DNA of 64,000 nt from Archivesica marissinica (taxonomy: Eukaryota > Mollusca > Bivalvia > Venerida > Vesicomyidae): the NCBI GenBank assembly GCA_014843695.1, contig CM026398.1:42388166-42452165 (forward strand). The letters are read 5' to 3'. This document shows, piece after piece, positions 20,694-31,847 of this stretch. The translations under genes and the position numbers were made by a program. Every line of letters begins with the position of its first letter. The first letter of the stretch is position 1. Below the pieces are notes generated by a model. That model worked only from the letters and a program-made list of their open reading frames with translations. It ran no database searches and was not told the DNA's origin.

Positions 20694-21486
20694 ATATTGT
20701 TCATCCTCTGTTACTGCACACACTTGGAGTATATTGTTCATCCTCTGTTACTGCACACACTTGGAGTATATTGTTCATCCTCTGTTACTGCACACACTTG
20801 GAGTATATTGTTCATCCTCTGTTACTGCACACACTTGGAGTATATTGTTCATCCTCTGTTACTGCACACACTTGAAGTATATTGTTCATCCTCTGTTACT
20901 GCACACACTTGGAGTATATTGTTCATCCTCTGTTACTGCACACACTTGGAGTATATTGTTCATCCTCTGTTACTAATACACTGCACACACTTGGAGTATA
21001 TTGTTCATCCTCTGTTACTGCACACACTTGGAGTATATTGTTCATCCTCTGTTACTGCACACACTTGAAGTATATTGTTCATCCTCTGTTACTGCACACA
21101 CTTGGAGTATATTGTTCATCCTCTGTTACTGCACACACTTGAAGTATATTGTTCATCCTCTGTTACTAATACACTGCACACACTTGGAGTATATTGTTCA
21201 TCCTCTGTTACTGCACACACTTGGAGTATATTGTTCATCCTCTGTTACTGCACACACTTGGAGTATATTGTTCATCCTCTGTTACTAATACACTGCACAC
21301 ACTTGGAGTATATTGTTCATCCTCTGTTACTAATACACTGCACACACTTGGAGTATATTGTTCATCCTCTGTTACTAATACACTGCACACACTTGGAGTA
21401 TATTGTTCATCCTCGGTTACTAATACACTGCACACACTTGGAGTATATTGTTCATCCTCTGTTACTAATACACTGCACACACTTGA
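20694..21486. repeat. 37/45-bp minisatellite, 20 units
   Basis: The 37-bp unit is GAGTATATTGTTCATCCTCT GTTACTGCACACACTTG. A longer 45-bp form inserts AATACACT. Spacing runs 37 x7, 45, 37 x4, 45, 37 x2, then 45-bp units to the end, so the long form has spread at the right end. The periods shift frame, and the ORFs listed over the array are artefacts. It is flanked by a LINE tail on the left and SINE3 on the right. Confidence 0.96.
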
Positions 21487-21509
21487 ATATGTATCTAATC
21501 ACTCATGTG

Positions 21510-21733
21510 GAAGTCGTGATAGCGCAGTGGATGCGCGTTCGCTTCAGGTGCGAAAGGTCCGGAGTTCGAGCCCCGCTGGAGCCGTTACGATTGTGCCCTT
21601 AGACAAGGCATTTAAATTCCACATTGGCTCTTCTCTCTCCTTCATGGCGATGGATTCCAGGTCTCGAGAGTGATTAATATAAGTTGAAAGAACTTATTTC
21701 GCAATCGAGCTAAAATAAATTTGTATAAAAAAC
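21510..21733 (+). mobile_element. SINE3, full-length, 10-bp target duplication
   Basis: Target duplication CACTCATGTG lies at 21500-21509 and 21734-21743. The head is GTCGTGATAGCGCAGTGGAT, with B box GAGTTCGAGCCCC, and the tail is GAGTGATTAATATAAGTTGA...CGCAATCGAGC. Confidence 0.92.
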
Positions 21734-21879
21734 CACTCATGTGATGTAGATATTAATGATATTATATTAGTTTGTATTATTGCATGAATATGTATTATGT
21801 ACAAGTCTGATAACAAAATGTTGTTCTGTTCTGTTCTATACTCATATAGCTCTTAATAATCTCAAACCTCGGACAATAA

Positions 21880-22124
21880 CGTTTTTTATTTAAGTTTATT
21901 TAACGTCGCTACATGTTGCCTATTTGAGTAACGTGTAATATACCTAACAACACCTTTTCCTTGGCAGGCTCCAGCAGTAACAAGTACATGGTGCACCAAC
22001 CTCCGTAAGAAACTGCGACCGTTTTCACATAAAGAGACACGGTCTGGTCAGGGCTCGAACCCGTGACCGTCAGTGATGATAGATTGCAGTCAGCGACCGT
22101 AACCACTCGAACCACTGAGGCGAA
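21880..22124 (-). mobile_element. SINE2, full-length, 10-bp target duplication
   Basis: Target duplication CGGACAATAA lies at 21870-21879 and 22125-22134. On the minus strand: A box GGTTCGAGTGGTTACGG, B box GGGTTCGAGCCC, and tail ACGTTAAATAAACTTAAA. Confidence 0.9.
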
Positions 22125-22438
22125 CGGACAATAAAAAAGTCATTGTGACAATCTGATATCATTTCAGAAGAAACTCATCCGTCTGGAGAATCAATCGCAT
22201 CCTGTCACCAATCACATTCCATAGTCTAAGCATACATATGATATAATCCTATGATTACCCCCTTGTTCCCTGGCTGTGAAATAAGCAGCATTATTGGATT
22301 ATCTAAGCATTTGTTCTGTTCGTTTATATTACAAATCTAACTCTGCACACTTTGTAAAATATGGTAATTACAATCCAATGCAGTCACCCTACACACCCAC
22401 AATCACTCGTGAACAATGTCTTTGTATAGGATATACAA

Positions 22439-22608
22439 TCGAACCTGTGTTAGTTGTCACCTCTAGTATGCAGCCGACCTGTATTAAGCAGCCAGTTTCC
22501 AGATACGCACTAGTCTTTTAGTATATATTTACCCTCTATTAAGCAGCCACATGTGCTAAGCAGCCACTTTATGTGATTCCCTTGGCTGGCTGCTTAAGAC
22601 AGGTTTGA
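22439..22608. mobile_element. Candidate small inverted-repeat element
   Basis: The ends TCGAACCTGTGTTA and, inverted, TCAAACCTGTCTTAAGCAGC are related. The interior repeats the word TTAAGCAGCCA. Fragments with CTTAATACAGGTTGGCTG occur at 6715-6735 and 51920-51941. The type is unknown. Confidence 0.4.
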
Positions 22609-23262
22609 CAGTAATCCGAAAACGGCCCAATATGTAAATTATTGGAATGTGTGGAGCGTTGCACCGAAGACAGTACCAGCAGTTTACATATTGGATCCGT
22701 TTGAGGCTTATATATTACTTAAAACACACACTTATAAAACAAGATCCTACTAATTAAAATTGTTAATTTCGTACATGTACGCGTAGGGTTTAATGTAATA
22801 CTCTGGCCTTTTGACATATTATTAATGATGAACTGCAAGTACAAAGGTATGACGTCACGTGACGACAGTGTTTTATGCGTGTTTATAACCAAACACGTGT
22901 CGACATTTTGTCTAACTTTGTATTCTATATACACATGATTAAGTTTTAATATATTTCGGATTAATTATTTAATTAATATTAATCTATTTAATATACAACA
23001 TCATTGATGTACTATACATATATTTGTCTTATGCATATCGTCTGCTATCATTTTCGCGCCTAAAATATCAAATCTATTTTCGCGCGGGAATAACTAATTA
23101 TCGGGACTGATTGCACAAGTGGCCAGTTGTGTAATTTTAAAAGGCCGCATCTTTTGATGTGCGAAAAATCTTAATAATATTAGGTAACGTAACATATGTT
23201 ACGGCGTCTGTAAGTCTACATGACCATCGCTGGTCTGTATATAAGACACGGAATTATTAGCC
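22609..23262 (+). promoter_or_regulatory. Promoter-like motif cluster
   Basis: Contains CRE TGACGTCA (22850-22857) overlapping the palindrome GTCACGTGAC (22854-22863), a second CACGTG at 22894-22899, two E2F-like sites TTTTCGCGCC (23051-23060) and TTTTCGCGCGGGAA (23077-23090), and a TATA-type TATATAAG at 23238-23245. No start codon or first exon is identified downstream. A 12-bp inverted pair CCAATATGTAAA lies at 22627-22638 and 22683-22694. Confidence 0.3.
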
Positions 23263-23960
23263 AAATTAGATACACAAAGGTGACATCCAAGGAACGGATC
23301 GTCGCGTGATCTCGAAAATAAGATACAGAATTAACTGTTTATATGATACTTAGAAGAGTGTAGACATTAAGAGAAAGATAACTTATGAAAGTTAATTGCG
23401 TATTTTAAAAATAAATACGAGTTATAAGATTATTCAGCCGAGATAAGGAACATATTTAGTTCCGGTGAATATAATCTATTATTGTGAGACGAAGGTTATT
23501 GAAGCGGAAACAATGATGAGATTGTATGAAGAGAGTAATTACGGATTAAAGAGATTAGAGCTTATCGGGACAATTAGCGATAAGCAACTAAATTCTAACT
23601 TAAACAAATAAAATAAAGATTGAATTAAGCAGAGATTATATGCATGAGATATAACACAGAAATAAAGAAAATACGGAAGAAATATATTATATATAAGAAA
23701 GCCAAACCACTGTGTTGTGTTATTATTGTGAGACCGAAGATACAAAATACCCTTAGAAAACTCCAGCGGATCTATGATAGGTTAGACCCTGGCAGGAGCT
23801 CAACTGAGATATTGAGAGCTAAATAGAAGTGTGGGTCACCACACCCACTGGGGGCTCGTCAGCCACACACATTGGGGGACAACGTGTCTGTCGTAGGGTT
23901 GATTATATGTGTTTATTTGACAATAAACGAGTACAAGACTTTAGTATATAATAAATAAAA
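23199..23960 (+). mobile_element. Possible LTR/leader relic with tRNA-Pro-like primer site
   Basis: TGTTACGG at 23199, a TATA-like box at 23238, A/T-rich sequence with AATAAA at about 23607, then CCCAC directly before TGGGGGCTCGTC (23849-23860). Those 12 bases match the start of the tRNA-Pro primer binding site used by some retroelements; the next bases do not match. No second LTR, gag or pol is present. It could equally be host sequence. Confidence 0.25.
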
Positions 23961-24202
23961 TAAAGTTATCAGGCGTGTTGGTTTTTCATTTACTTAACCA
24001 CGCTTTAATGCAAGTATTGATAGTCAAGGGAACTAATCTAGAAACTTCGAAAGTATTGTCCAGTTACACCAAACACATATACATAATTATCCACCTGACC
24101 TATACTCTGCCCATGTCCCGTTATACATTATATTAATCTCTAACTAACCCGTGATCCGTATTCTACTACACAAAATGTTATAGACTAATGCAATGCTTCG
24201 TT

Positions 24203-24303
24203 GCATTCGCCATCACCATGTTATGGTTACAGATTGCATATTTTGTGTAGTTAGGTGCAACCACGAATAAATATATATATCTTTGATATTGTACTGTTTT
24301 CAG
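24203..24303 (+). repeat. 101-bp direct repeat, copy 1
   Basis: Near-identical to 24452-24552 and 249 bp upstream. It ends in the same acceptor-like TGTACTGTTTTCAG, but here it is followed by non-coding GTTAGTTATATT. Confidence 0.85.
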
Positions 24304-24451
24304 GTTAGTTATATTAGTATTTTGGTAATTTATTACACCCTAATGACGTATTTGAACGAGTTGAGAGTTTGTTTGTATTTTAAAGGAATATACTTGACTG
24401 TGTACATTGTTTCACCATCATAGGCATTGTTATTGTTTTCATTAAGTCGTG

Positions 24452-24552
24452 GCATTCGCCATCACCATGTTATGGTTACAGGTTGCATATTTTGTGTAGT
24501 TAGGTGCAACCACGAATAAATATATATATCTTTGATATTGTACTGTTTTCAG
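24452..24552 (+). repeat. 101-bp direct repeat, copy 2, with acceptor site
   Basis: Contains GCATTCGCCATCACCATGTT and CGAATAAATATATATATC, and ends TTTTCAG exactly where the candidate exon 24553-24721 starts. Confidence 0.85.
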
Positions 24553-24721
24553 TGCCCTGCTGATCCGAAAGGACCCACGTCCACAACCAAAACAAATAGT
24601 TTGCCACGTACAACCTGGCTGTGGCCAGAACAATCGTTCACCGACTGAGCAAGCCGTGACATGTCCGCCACACAAACCAGACCGTTATTGCTTTCAAAGT
24701 CTGCGCATTACGTTAGAATAG
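24553..24721 (+). CDS. Candidate terminal exon of a Cys-containing protein
   Basis: After TGTACTGTTTTCAG, the frame read from the second exon base gives 55 sense codons to TAG at 24719-24721. It includes IVCHVQPGCGQNNRSP and TCPPHKPDRYC, a spaced-cysteine pattern typical of extracellular proteins. A possible polyadenylation signal AATAAA lies near 24928. A segment around it (GATGTTGCTCTCCCTGTAG) recurs in diverged form at 31232-31252. No upstream exon or family was recognised. The minus-strand ORF 24442-24675 is a shadow. Confidence 0.35.
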
Positions 24722-25620
24722 CTCAGAATGTATGTCTTAACAATACTTGGCACAAAATTGTGTGTGTGAATTATTGTTGTATATAAATATGATCGCATGA
24801 ATGTGAGTGCGTGCTTGGTTATGTGATATGGTTCGATTGATAGCCAGTTTGGCAAGCAATTTCACTATTCAAATTCGAATGGTTTCGGGATTGTGATCTA
24901 TGATGTTGCTCTCCCTGTAGTGGAGGAAATAAAGTTATCTATATCGTAATTCCGAGTACGAATATGTTATCGTTTGGCAAATATTATTTTAATCTACAAA
25001 CAATCAAAGATATGTTGTTAGTAAAATAATTATATGAAATTTCCCTGAGGTACATTGGTTTTCCAGAGTTTTTTTTTACATTATCATTAATGATTTATTA
25101 ACTCTGGTTTTTACCCTGGTCCCGTGTATCTCGGTCTGCACCGAGGCTATGTTTCATGTATTCGACTATATGTACGTAGTACAGTCAAAGAGATTTGAAA
25201 ACATTTGTTTTGTACGTGTAGTTAACCTCGTCATTACAGTGAATAAACGATCGCAAGTATTGCCCATTGCAAACATAGTTTGAGTTTTGTATGTGGTTTA
25301 GTTAAGACGGTTGTTTTTCTAGATACCGTTACAGGACGAGCGTTTTTAAATCTCATACACTGGAAATTGGAGTCTCATTAGTAGCCTTTATCTACTATCA
25401 TTTATCTCTGTAAATAATTGAGAAATAAAATGTTTAAACTAAAGTGGAGGAAAGATATTGTTATTGACTTTCAATTCTCACAACTTCGATTCTTATACCC
25501 GTAGCCTGAGCCCCGTAAATCGCAACTTGCGAACATTCAATTCTCATGGACTTACGGGGCTCACGTTACACCGGCTTACGATGTAGGCGAGTTTAACATC
25601 TGAGATGGCCATGTTCTCCT
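24722..25620. other. Intergenic or 3' flank, AT-rich
   Basis: No ORF. A perfect 12-bp inverted pair TGAGCCCCGTAA (25507-25518) and TTACGGGGCTCA (25552-25563) could form a stem with a 33-nt loop just before the 30-bp array. Confidence 0.45.
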
Positions 25621-25639
25621 GAGTTGGTTACGACTTTGA

Positions 25640-26540
25640 AGCCGCTACAGCTGTCAGCAATGTGTTTGAAGCCGCTACAGCTGTCAGCAATGTGTTTGAA
25701 CAGCTGCCATCGATGTGTTTGAAGCCGCTACAGCTGTCATCAATATGTTTGAACAGCTGTCATCGATGTGTTTGAAGCCGCTACAGCTGTCATCAATGTG
25801 TTTGAACAGCTGTCATCGATGTGTTTGAAGCCGCTACAGCTGTCATCAATGTATATGAAGCCGCTACAACTGTCATCGATGTGTTTGAAGCCGCTACAGC
25901 TGTCATCGATGTGTTTGAAGCCGCTACAGCAGTCATCGATGTGTTTGAAGCCGCTACAGCTGTCATCGATGTGTTTGAAGCCGATACAGCTGTCATCGAT
26001 GTGTTTGAAGCCGCTACAGCTGTCATCGATGTGCTTGAAGCCGCAACAGCTGTCATCGATGTGTTTGAAGCCGCTACAGCTGTCATCGATGTGTTTGAAG
26101 CCGCTACAACTGTCAGCAATGTGTATTGAAGCCGCTACAGCTGTCAACAATGTGTTTGAAGCCGATACAACTGTCTGCAATGTTGTTTGAAGCCGCTACA
26201 GCTGTCAGCAATGTGTTTGAAGCCGCTACAGCTGTCCGCAATGTGTTGAAGCCGCTACAGCTGTCAGCAATGTGTTTGAAGTCGCTACAACTGTCAGCAA
26301 TGTGTTTGAAGCCGCTACAGCTGTCAGCAATGTGTTTGAAGCCGCTACAGCTGTCAGCAATGTGTTTGAAGCCGCTACAACTGTCAGCAATGTGTTTGAA
26401 GCCGCTACAGCTGTCACCAATGTGTTGAAGCCGCTACAGCTGTCAGCAATGTGTTTGAAGCCGCTACAGCTGTCACCAATGTGTTTGAAACCGCTACAAC
26501 TGTCAGCAATGTGTTTGAAGCCGCTACAGCTGTCAGCAAT
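25640..26540. repeat. 30-bp minisatellite, about 30 copies
   Basis: Unit TTTGAAGCCGCTACAGCTGT CA(TCGA/GCAA)TGTG, 30 bp. Central units (about 25860-26100) carry ATCGATG. Outer units carry AGCAATG. Single-base losses near 26130, 26190, 26245 and 26425 shift frame, so it is not coding. Confidence 0.96.
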
Positions 26541-26545
26541 ATAAT

Positions 26546-27316
26546 ATCATGGATTTGTAGTGTGTGCAGCTATTTTCTAGCTTATGTTTTATATGTCCAC
26601 TTTCGTGGCTCTCCGTGATCGTATAGTGAGATGAAAATTTAATTATCAACTATCACAGAATATAATTTTTAATTAGTTATTAATTTCAAAATGCACCGGC
26701 CTGCATACATGATTTAATCAGTCAGCGAAACGTCGTGTCTCGTAAGATAAAACATTCGCGGCTGTTAGACACAATATGTCACTGATGAAGAACCGGCTGC
26801 AATTAGACAAATTGATGCCACATACATCTTAAGCAAATGTTAATTCATCATGCAACCAATCACCCCATCGGCTGATTTGCAGAATCCTGCGACATATGCA
26901 CATATCACGAGTAGACATATATGGCGTTACATGCCACACCGTGCACTTCACATTGACTGTGTGCTGAACACAAGATCTATCGAGGATGTATTCCTTTGGG
27001 CAATGGAAACAAACTACACTAATGATTCTTTCCAGAATACAAGACGACCTTCTCTTTGTTGCGTAGATATAATCACTGGCAGTCATTAATTACCACAGGC
27101 GTTTGCTTGTTTGCTTTGAACATATTTATTATTTGAAAGAAAATAAGGTCTGGATGTAGAACAGAACATACGTTTATTCAGACGAAATGTTTTGGAGATA
27201 GGAAAAGACACATTTTGACATTTCAGAATCAGAATACTTCAATAGAATTCTCGAGGTTGATCTCAAATATTATATGCTCTGCTATGTGATCCACTGCAAT
27301 ATACGTTTATGTTTCG
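26546..27316. other. Intergenic
   Basis: An open frame 26850-27089 (79 codons, plus) is preceded by TTTGCAG at 26882, but its composition is not convincing and an 85-codon ORF lies opposite. No repeat copy was seen. Confidence 0.3.
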
Positions 27317-27540
27317 TGGCGTCCGTGGTCCAGTGGTAGTGCGTCGGATTTTGAATCGAACGGTCCCGGGTTCGATACTCGGTCAGGCCACGTATGTAGT
27401 GCCATTGAGCAAGGCACCTCACACACATTGCTTAGTACTGGTTAATCGCTTAGGTCGGCTAAGCCTGCCCAGGAAAACATGTCTAAGTCCCCGCGAGGGG
27501 TTTGACATTAAAGGAACATACATACATACATACATACATC
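27317..27540 (+). mobile_element. SINE5, tRNA-derived, (CATA)n tail
   Basis: The head is GTGGCGTCCGTGGTCCAGTG, with B box CGGGTTCGATACTC, followed by GAGCAAGGCACCTCACACAC and a short GTCCCCGCGAGGGG hairpin-like motif. It ends in CATA repeats. This is the only copy in the window. Confidence 0.75.
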
Positions 27541-27705
27541 TTAATTTTATTAATGTGCCTGTTTCTTTCACAAGATAATATTCCAAACGGTTCCCTATGC
27601 GTAATGAAGAATATAAAAGTCAAGATCGAACTTTATTCTCATAATATATGTTACATGTCAACCTCATCACTATCTACAAGATGGTCCCAAAAGAATAATA
27701 ATAAT

Positions 27706-28513
27706 ACATGTATACTAGAGGACATAGAAAACGTACACTTCGGATGTGTGTGTACATGTATACTAGAGGACATAGAAAACGCACACTTCGGATGTGTGTG
27801 TACATGTATACTAGAGGACATAGAAAACGCACACTTCGGATGTGTGTGTACATGTATACTAGAGGACATAGAAAACGTACACTTCGGATGTGTGTGTACA
27901 TGTATACTAGAGGACATAGAAAACGCACACTTCGGATGTGTGTGTACATGTATACTAGAGGACATAGAAAACGCACACTTCGGATGTGTGTGTACATGTA
28001 TACTAGAGGACATAGAAAACGCACACTTCGGATGTGTGTGTACATGTATACTAGAGGACATAGAAAACGTACACTTCGGATGTGTGTGTACATGTATACT
28101 AGAGGACATAGAAAACGTACACTTCGGATGTGTGTGTACATGTATACTAGAGGACATAGAAAACGCACACTTCGGATGTGTGTGTACATGTATACTAGAG
28201 GACATAGAAAACGCACACTTCGGATGTGTGTGTACATGTATACTAGAGGACATAGAAAACGTACACTTCGGATGTGTGTGTACATGTATACTAGAGGACA
28301 TAGAAAACGCACACTTCGGATGTGTGTGTACATGTATACTAGAGGACATAGAAAACGTACACTTCGGATGTGTGTGTACATGTATACTAGAGGACATAGA
28401 AAACGTACACTTCGGATGTGTGTGTACATGTATACTAGAGCACATAGAAAACGCACACTTCGGATGTGTGTGTACATGTATACTAGAGCACATAGAAAAC
28501 GCACACTTCGGAT
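27706..28513. repeat. 48-bp minisatellite, about 17 copies (same unit as 2671-3568)
   Basis: It begins ACATGTATACTAGAGGACAT. Only ACGTACAC and ACGCACAC variants occur here, and the last two units carry AGAGCACAT. It is more homogeneous than the copy at 2.7 kb. Long ORFs on both strands are artefacts of the 16-codon unit. Confidence 0.97.
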
Positions 28514-28708
28514 AAGTGTGATTTTACATGAAAAACAATAACTATATAAATACATAGTTTTCAACATGTTGGAATATGTTTAGTTGTTCATTTTGTGTTT
28601 TATAATAAAGATGTGATATGTCTTTGATGGAATCCTTCGTATTTCGTTTTCATGTAATACTAATCATATAATGTAGGTGTGCGTTTTCTATGTCCTCTAG
28701 TATTTAGG
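28514..28708. mobile_element. Right flank of the array-bearing element, copy 2
   Basis: Homologous to 3569-3760. It ends in the inverted core GTGTGCGTTTTCTATGTCCT CTAGTAT. Confidence 0.7.
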
Positions 28709-29576
28709 TATATACATTCATTAAATAAATTAAAGCGACATTACATCGCAAAAAGCCAAAAGAATGCACTGTTCACGTATTAATGCGTTGCTACTACAAA
28801 TGCTTCCGAATACATTCGAACACTAACATTGAATCAAGAAACAGTGTGTTTGTGGTCTACAAACTTTCAAAAGTGAAAGTAGGACTTCATATAACGGTCA
28901 TCCACGCCCCTGAATTGACGTTTCTTTGTCATTGTAGTCAATACTAAACGCGTGATACTATCGTTTAGAGATAATTTAACTAAGATTAGTCTACAAATAA
29001 TTATGCATAGGCACACATGTGAGATATAACGGTAAATCTGAACCATAAATCTCGTTATTCGGAATACACAGGTTGTATTAGTCATGCATGTCGAGCCTGT
29101 TTTCATTATTTTGTTATGTCAACAAACCGCGTATACGACGCTTGTTTATTAGTTGAAATACTCAGTTTTTAAGGCAAATATTTGGAAATAAATTATACCA
29201 TATAATAGGAAATTACATTCTGTATAAATTTGCGTTTTCACTGATGTAGTGTCGCTTTAAACTCTCTCTCTCATGTTGGTATATGTTCACAGTAGATGAT
29301 AGAACATGAAGAACAGGTGCTTCATATGTCCATAATTGATAGAATATTAATTAGTTTGCATCATATTAAATGGGTTATGTCTGATATATCAGATCTGATA
29401 TATCAGATAGTAACTGGACATACCTGATAATCAACATAACAGCTAAACCAACGTCATTCTTGTATATTGCACATGCATATGCTAATTATTCTTTAACTTC
29501 TAGAATTGTTTTCTGACTAACAGTTACAACTTCTGGGCATTTTCTATGGGAATTGAGGTCAATTGGCACAATAACG
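28709..29576. other. Intergenic with a 26-bp perfect palindrome
   Basis: CTGATATATCAG AT CTGATATATCAG at 29381-29406 is a perfect palindrome made of two 12-bp palindromes. No gene was seen. The minus ORF 28867-29106 is not supported. Confidence 0.6.
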
Positions 29577-30402
29577 TCATATTATGACGTCTGCAAATCA
29601 TGTATTAATTATGACGTCTGTAAATCATGTATTAACCATGACATCTACAAATCATGTATTAACCATGACATCTGCAAATCATGTATTAATTATGACGTCT
29701 GTAAATCACGTATTAATTATGACGTCTGTAAATCATGTATTAATTATGACGTCAGTAAATCATGTATTGATTATGACGTCTGTAAATCATGTATTAACCA
29801 TGACATCTGCAAATCATGTATTAATTATGACGTCTGCAAATCATGTATTAATTGTGACGTCTGTAAATCATGTATTAATTGTGACGTCTGTAAAGCATGT
29901 ATTAACCATGACATCTGCAAATCATGTATTAATTATGACGTCTGTATTAATTGTGACGTCTGCAAATCATGTATTAATTATGACGTCTGCAAATCATGTA
30001 TTAATTGTGACGTCTGCAAATCATGTATTAATTGTGACGTCTGTAAATCATGTATTAACTATGACATCTGCAAATCATGTATTAATTATGACGTCAGTAA
30101 ATCATGTATTGATTATGACGTCTGTAAATCATGTATTAACCATGACATCTGCAAATCATGTATTAATTATGACATCTGCAAATCATGTATTAATTATGAC
30201 GTCTGCAAATCATGTATTAATTGTGACGTCTGTAAATCATGTATTAACTATGACATCTGCAAATCATGTATTAATTATGACGTCTGTATTAATTGTTGAC
30301 GTCTGCAAATCATGTATTAATTGTGACGTCTGCAAATCATGTATTAATTATGACGTCAATAAATCATGTATTAATTATGAAGTCAGTAAATCATGTATTA
30401 AG
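29577..30402. repeat. 27-bp minisatellite, about 30 units
   Basis: Unit TATGACGTCTGCAAATCATG TATTAAT, 27 bp. Every unit has TGACGTC or TGACATC, and some have the full CRE palindrome TGACGTCA. Short 18-bp units occur at about 29936 and 30284; the second also carries an extra T. The ORFs of 248-330 codons are artefacts. Confidence 0.96.
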
Positions 30403-30794
30403 AAAACAACAATACTGAAGTCTAAGAGTAGGGAATCATTTCAAAATAAAACCGCACAGTTTCAGTGTTATTTAGCATGTTTTCAACAGTTGCTATTTAT
30501 AGATCAACATGTGGGCCTAATTCCTTTCTGTTCTGCTAAATTCGATCAACTAAGTTCCATACTGAGCGTTCCTTGACATTCACGTTATTGTAAGCCAACT
30601 GACATCGAGTCAGAATTCACCTTAGCATTTAACATTGATGAAAGATTTAAAGTTTACATTTATTAACATCGTTGAGAATGATTGAGTGGTTCTTTCTTTA
30701 ACACGTCCTGGTGTGAGGACTTATTTCTTATACATCACATCGTCTGCTTCTCAATTGTATGAGATTATGTTCAACATTTATTCTTCTATAGTCT
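30403..30794. other. Spacer
   Basis: Unique sequence after the 27-bp array. The array frame runs on for about 58 codons to 30576 without recognisable similarity. Nothing else seen. Confidence 0.35.
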
Positions 30795-31245
30795 GGAATA
30801 TGCGTTGTATGATTGTCGAGTATAATTGTCATTTGTATTAGATTGTGTTCTTTGTAAATTAGATGTTTATATGGCATGTTGCAATATGCGTTGTATGATT
30901 GTCAAGTAATATTGTCATTTGTATTAGATTGTGTTCTTTGTAAATTAGATGTTTATATGGCATGTTGCAATATGCGTTGTATGATTGTCAAGTAATATTG
31001 TCATTTGTATTAGATTGTGTTCTTTGTAAATTAGATGGTTATGTTTATATGGCATGTTGCAATATGCGTTGTATGATTGTCAAGTAATATTGTCATTTGT
31101 ATTAGATTGTGTTCTTTGTAAATTAGATGTGTATGTTTATATGGCATGTTGCAATATGCGTTGTATGATTGTCGAGTATAATATTATTGTCATTTGTATT
31201 AGATTGTGTTCTTTGTAAATTAGATGGTTATGTTTATATTGTATG
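30795..31245. repeat. 86/92-bp tandem repeat, about 5 copies
   Basis: GCAATATGCGTTGTATGATT recurs at 30881, 30967, 31059 and 31151 (spacings 86, 92 and 92). The 92-bp form has an extra GGTTAT. The end is followed by TGTTGCTCTCCCGGCAG, related to 24903-24919. Confidence 0.92.
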
Positions 31246-31761
31246 TTGCTCTCCCGGCAGTGGATGAAACACAGTTATTTATCTGTTCAGATGCTTATTT
31301 GTACTATGAAATAGAGGCGACTGTAAGCAGCTGGTACATACATAGTGAAATGACAATTCATGACAGGAGAGAAGGCGCGCTATATACCTGACATTTAACG
31401 TACGGAACTACCGGATGTACAGTAAGATGGAATTGTTGCATATATGGAAACCACGCACGCGCTACCAACACAATTTTGCTTGATTGTTTATTATTGGGGA
31501 TTGAAGCCACACCGAAAGGAGATGACTATCAAGCTGTTATTCTGACGTACTGTGGTCGTGGGCAAGTGTCAACGACCGTAAGCAATCGCCTACTATCGTC
31601 CCTACTCACACTAACTGTAATCCAGTGTTTTGGAAGTCAATAATCTGTGATAGACAGTAACATCATCAGGTTGTGACACATGGAACAGTGTTCTATGTTC
31701 ATTAGGAATAACGTAATATAAATGTAATAAACTCTTGCTAGATTGGATTGTGGGGCGTGAT

Positions 31762-31835
31762 TTATTTACTCCAGTAATCGACGTTGATCGGTTCTTCGTA
31801 CCACTGCCCAACCGGTATATGCTGAGAATCAAGCT
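31762..31835 (-). CDS. Terminal exon of a Cys-rich small protein gene (minus strand)
   Basis: Acceptor: CTTTTATTTTTTCAG ending at 31836. The exon reads (g)AG, then LDSQHIPVGQWYEEPIN and VDYWSK, then TAA at 31764-31762. The 2-nt start phase fits the 1-nt end phase of the exon at 36780-36666, so the joined codon would be GAG (Glu). The sequence is non-repetitive and well balanced. The 3' untranslated part would lie in 31600-31761. The ORF 31611-31832 in another frame is a shadow. Confidence 0.5.
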
Positions 31836-31847
31836 CTGAAAAAATAA

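Noticed and set aside
26850..27089. 79-codon plus-strand ORF with a TTTGCAG before it
   Set aside because: Composition is not clearly coding, an overlapping minus ORF of similar length exists, and no family is recognised.
27502..28515. Cys-rich CILEDIENVHFGCVCT repeat protein
   Set aside because: 48-bp unit open on both strands; belongs to a mobile array element found three times.
30403..30576. Unique 58-codon extension of the 27-bp array frame
   Set aside because: No start, splice signal or similarity; probably chance read-through.
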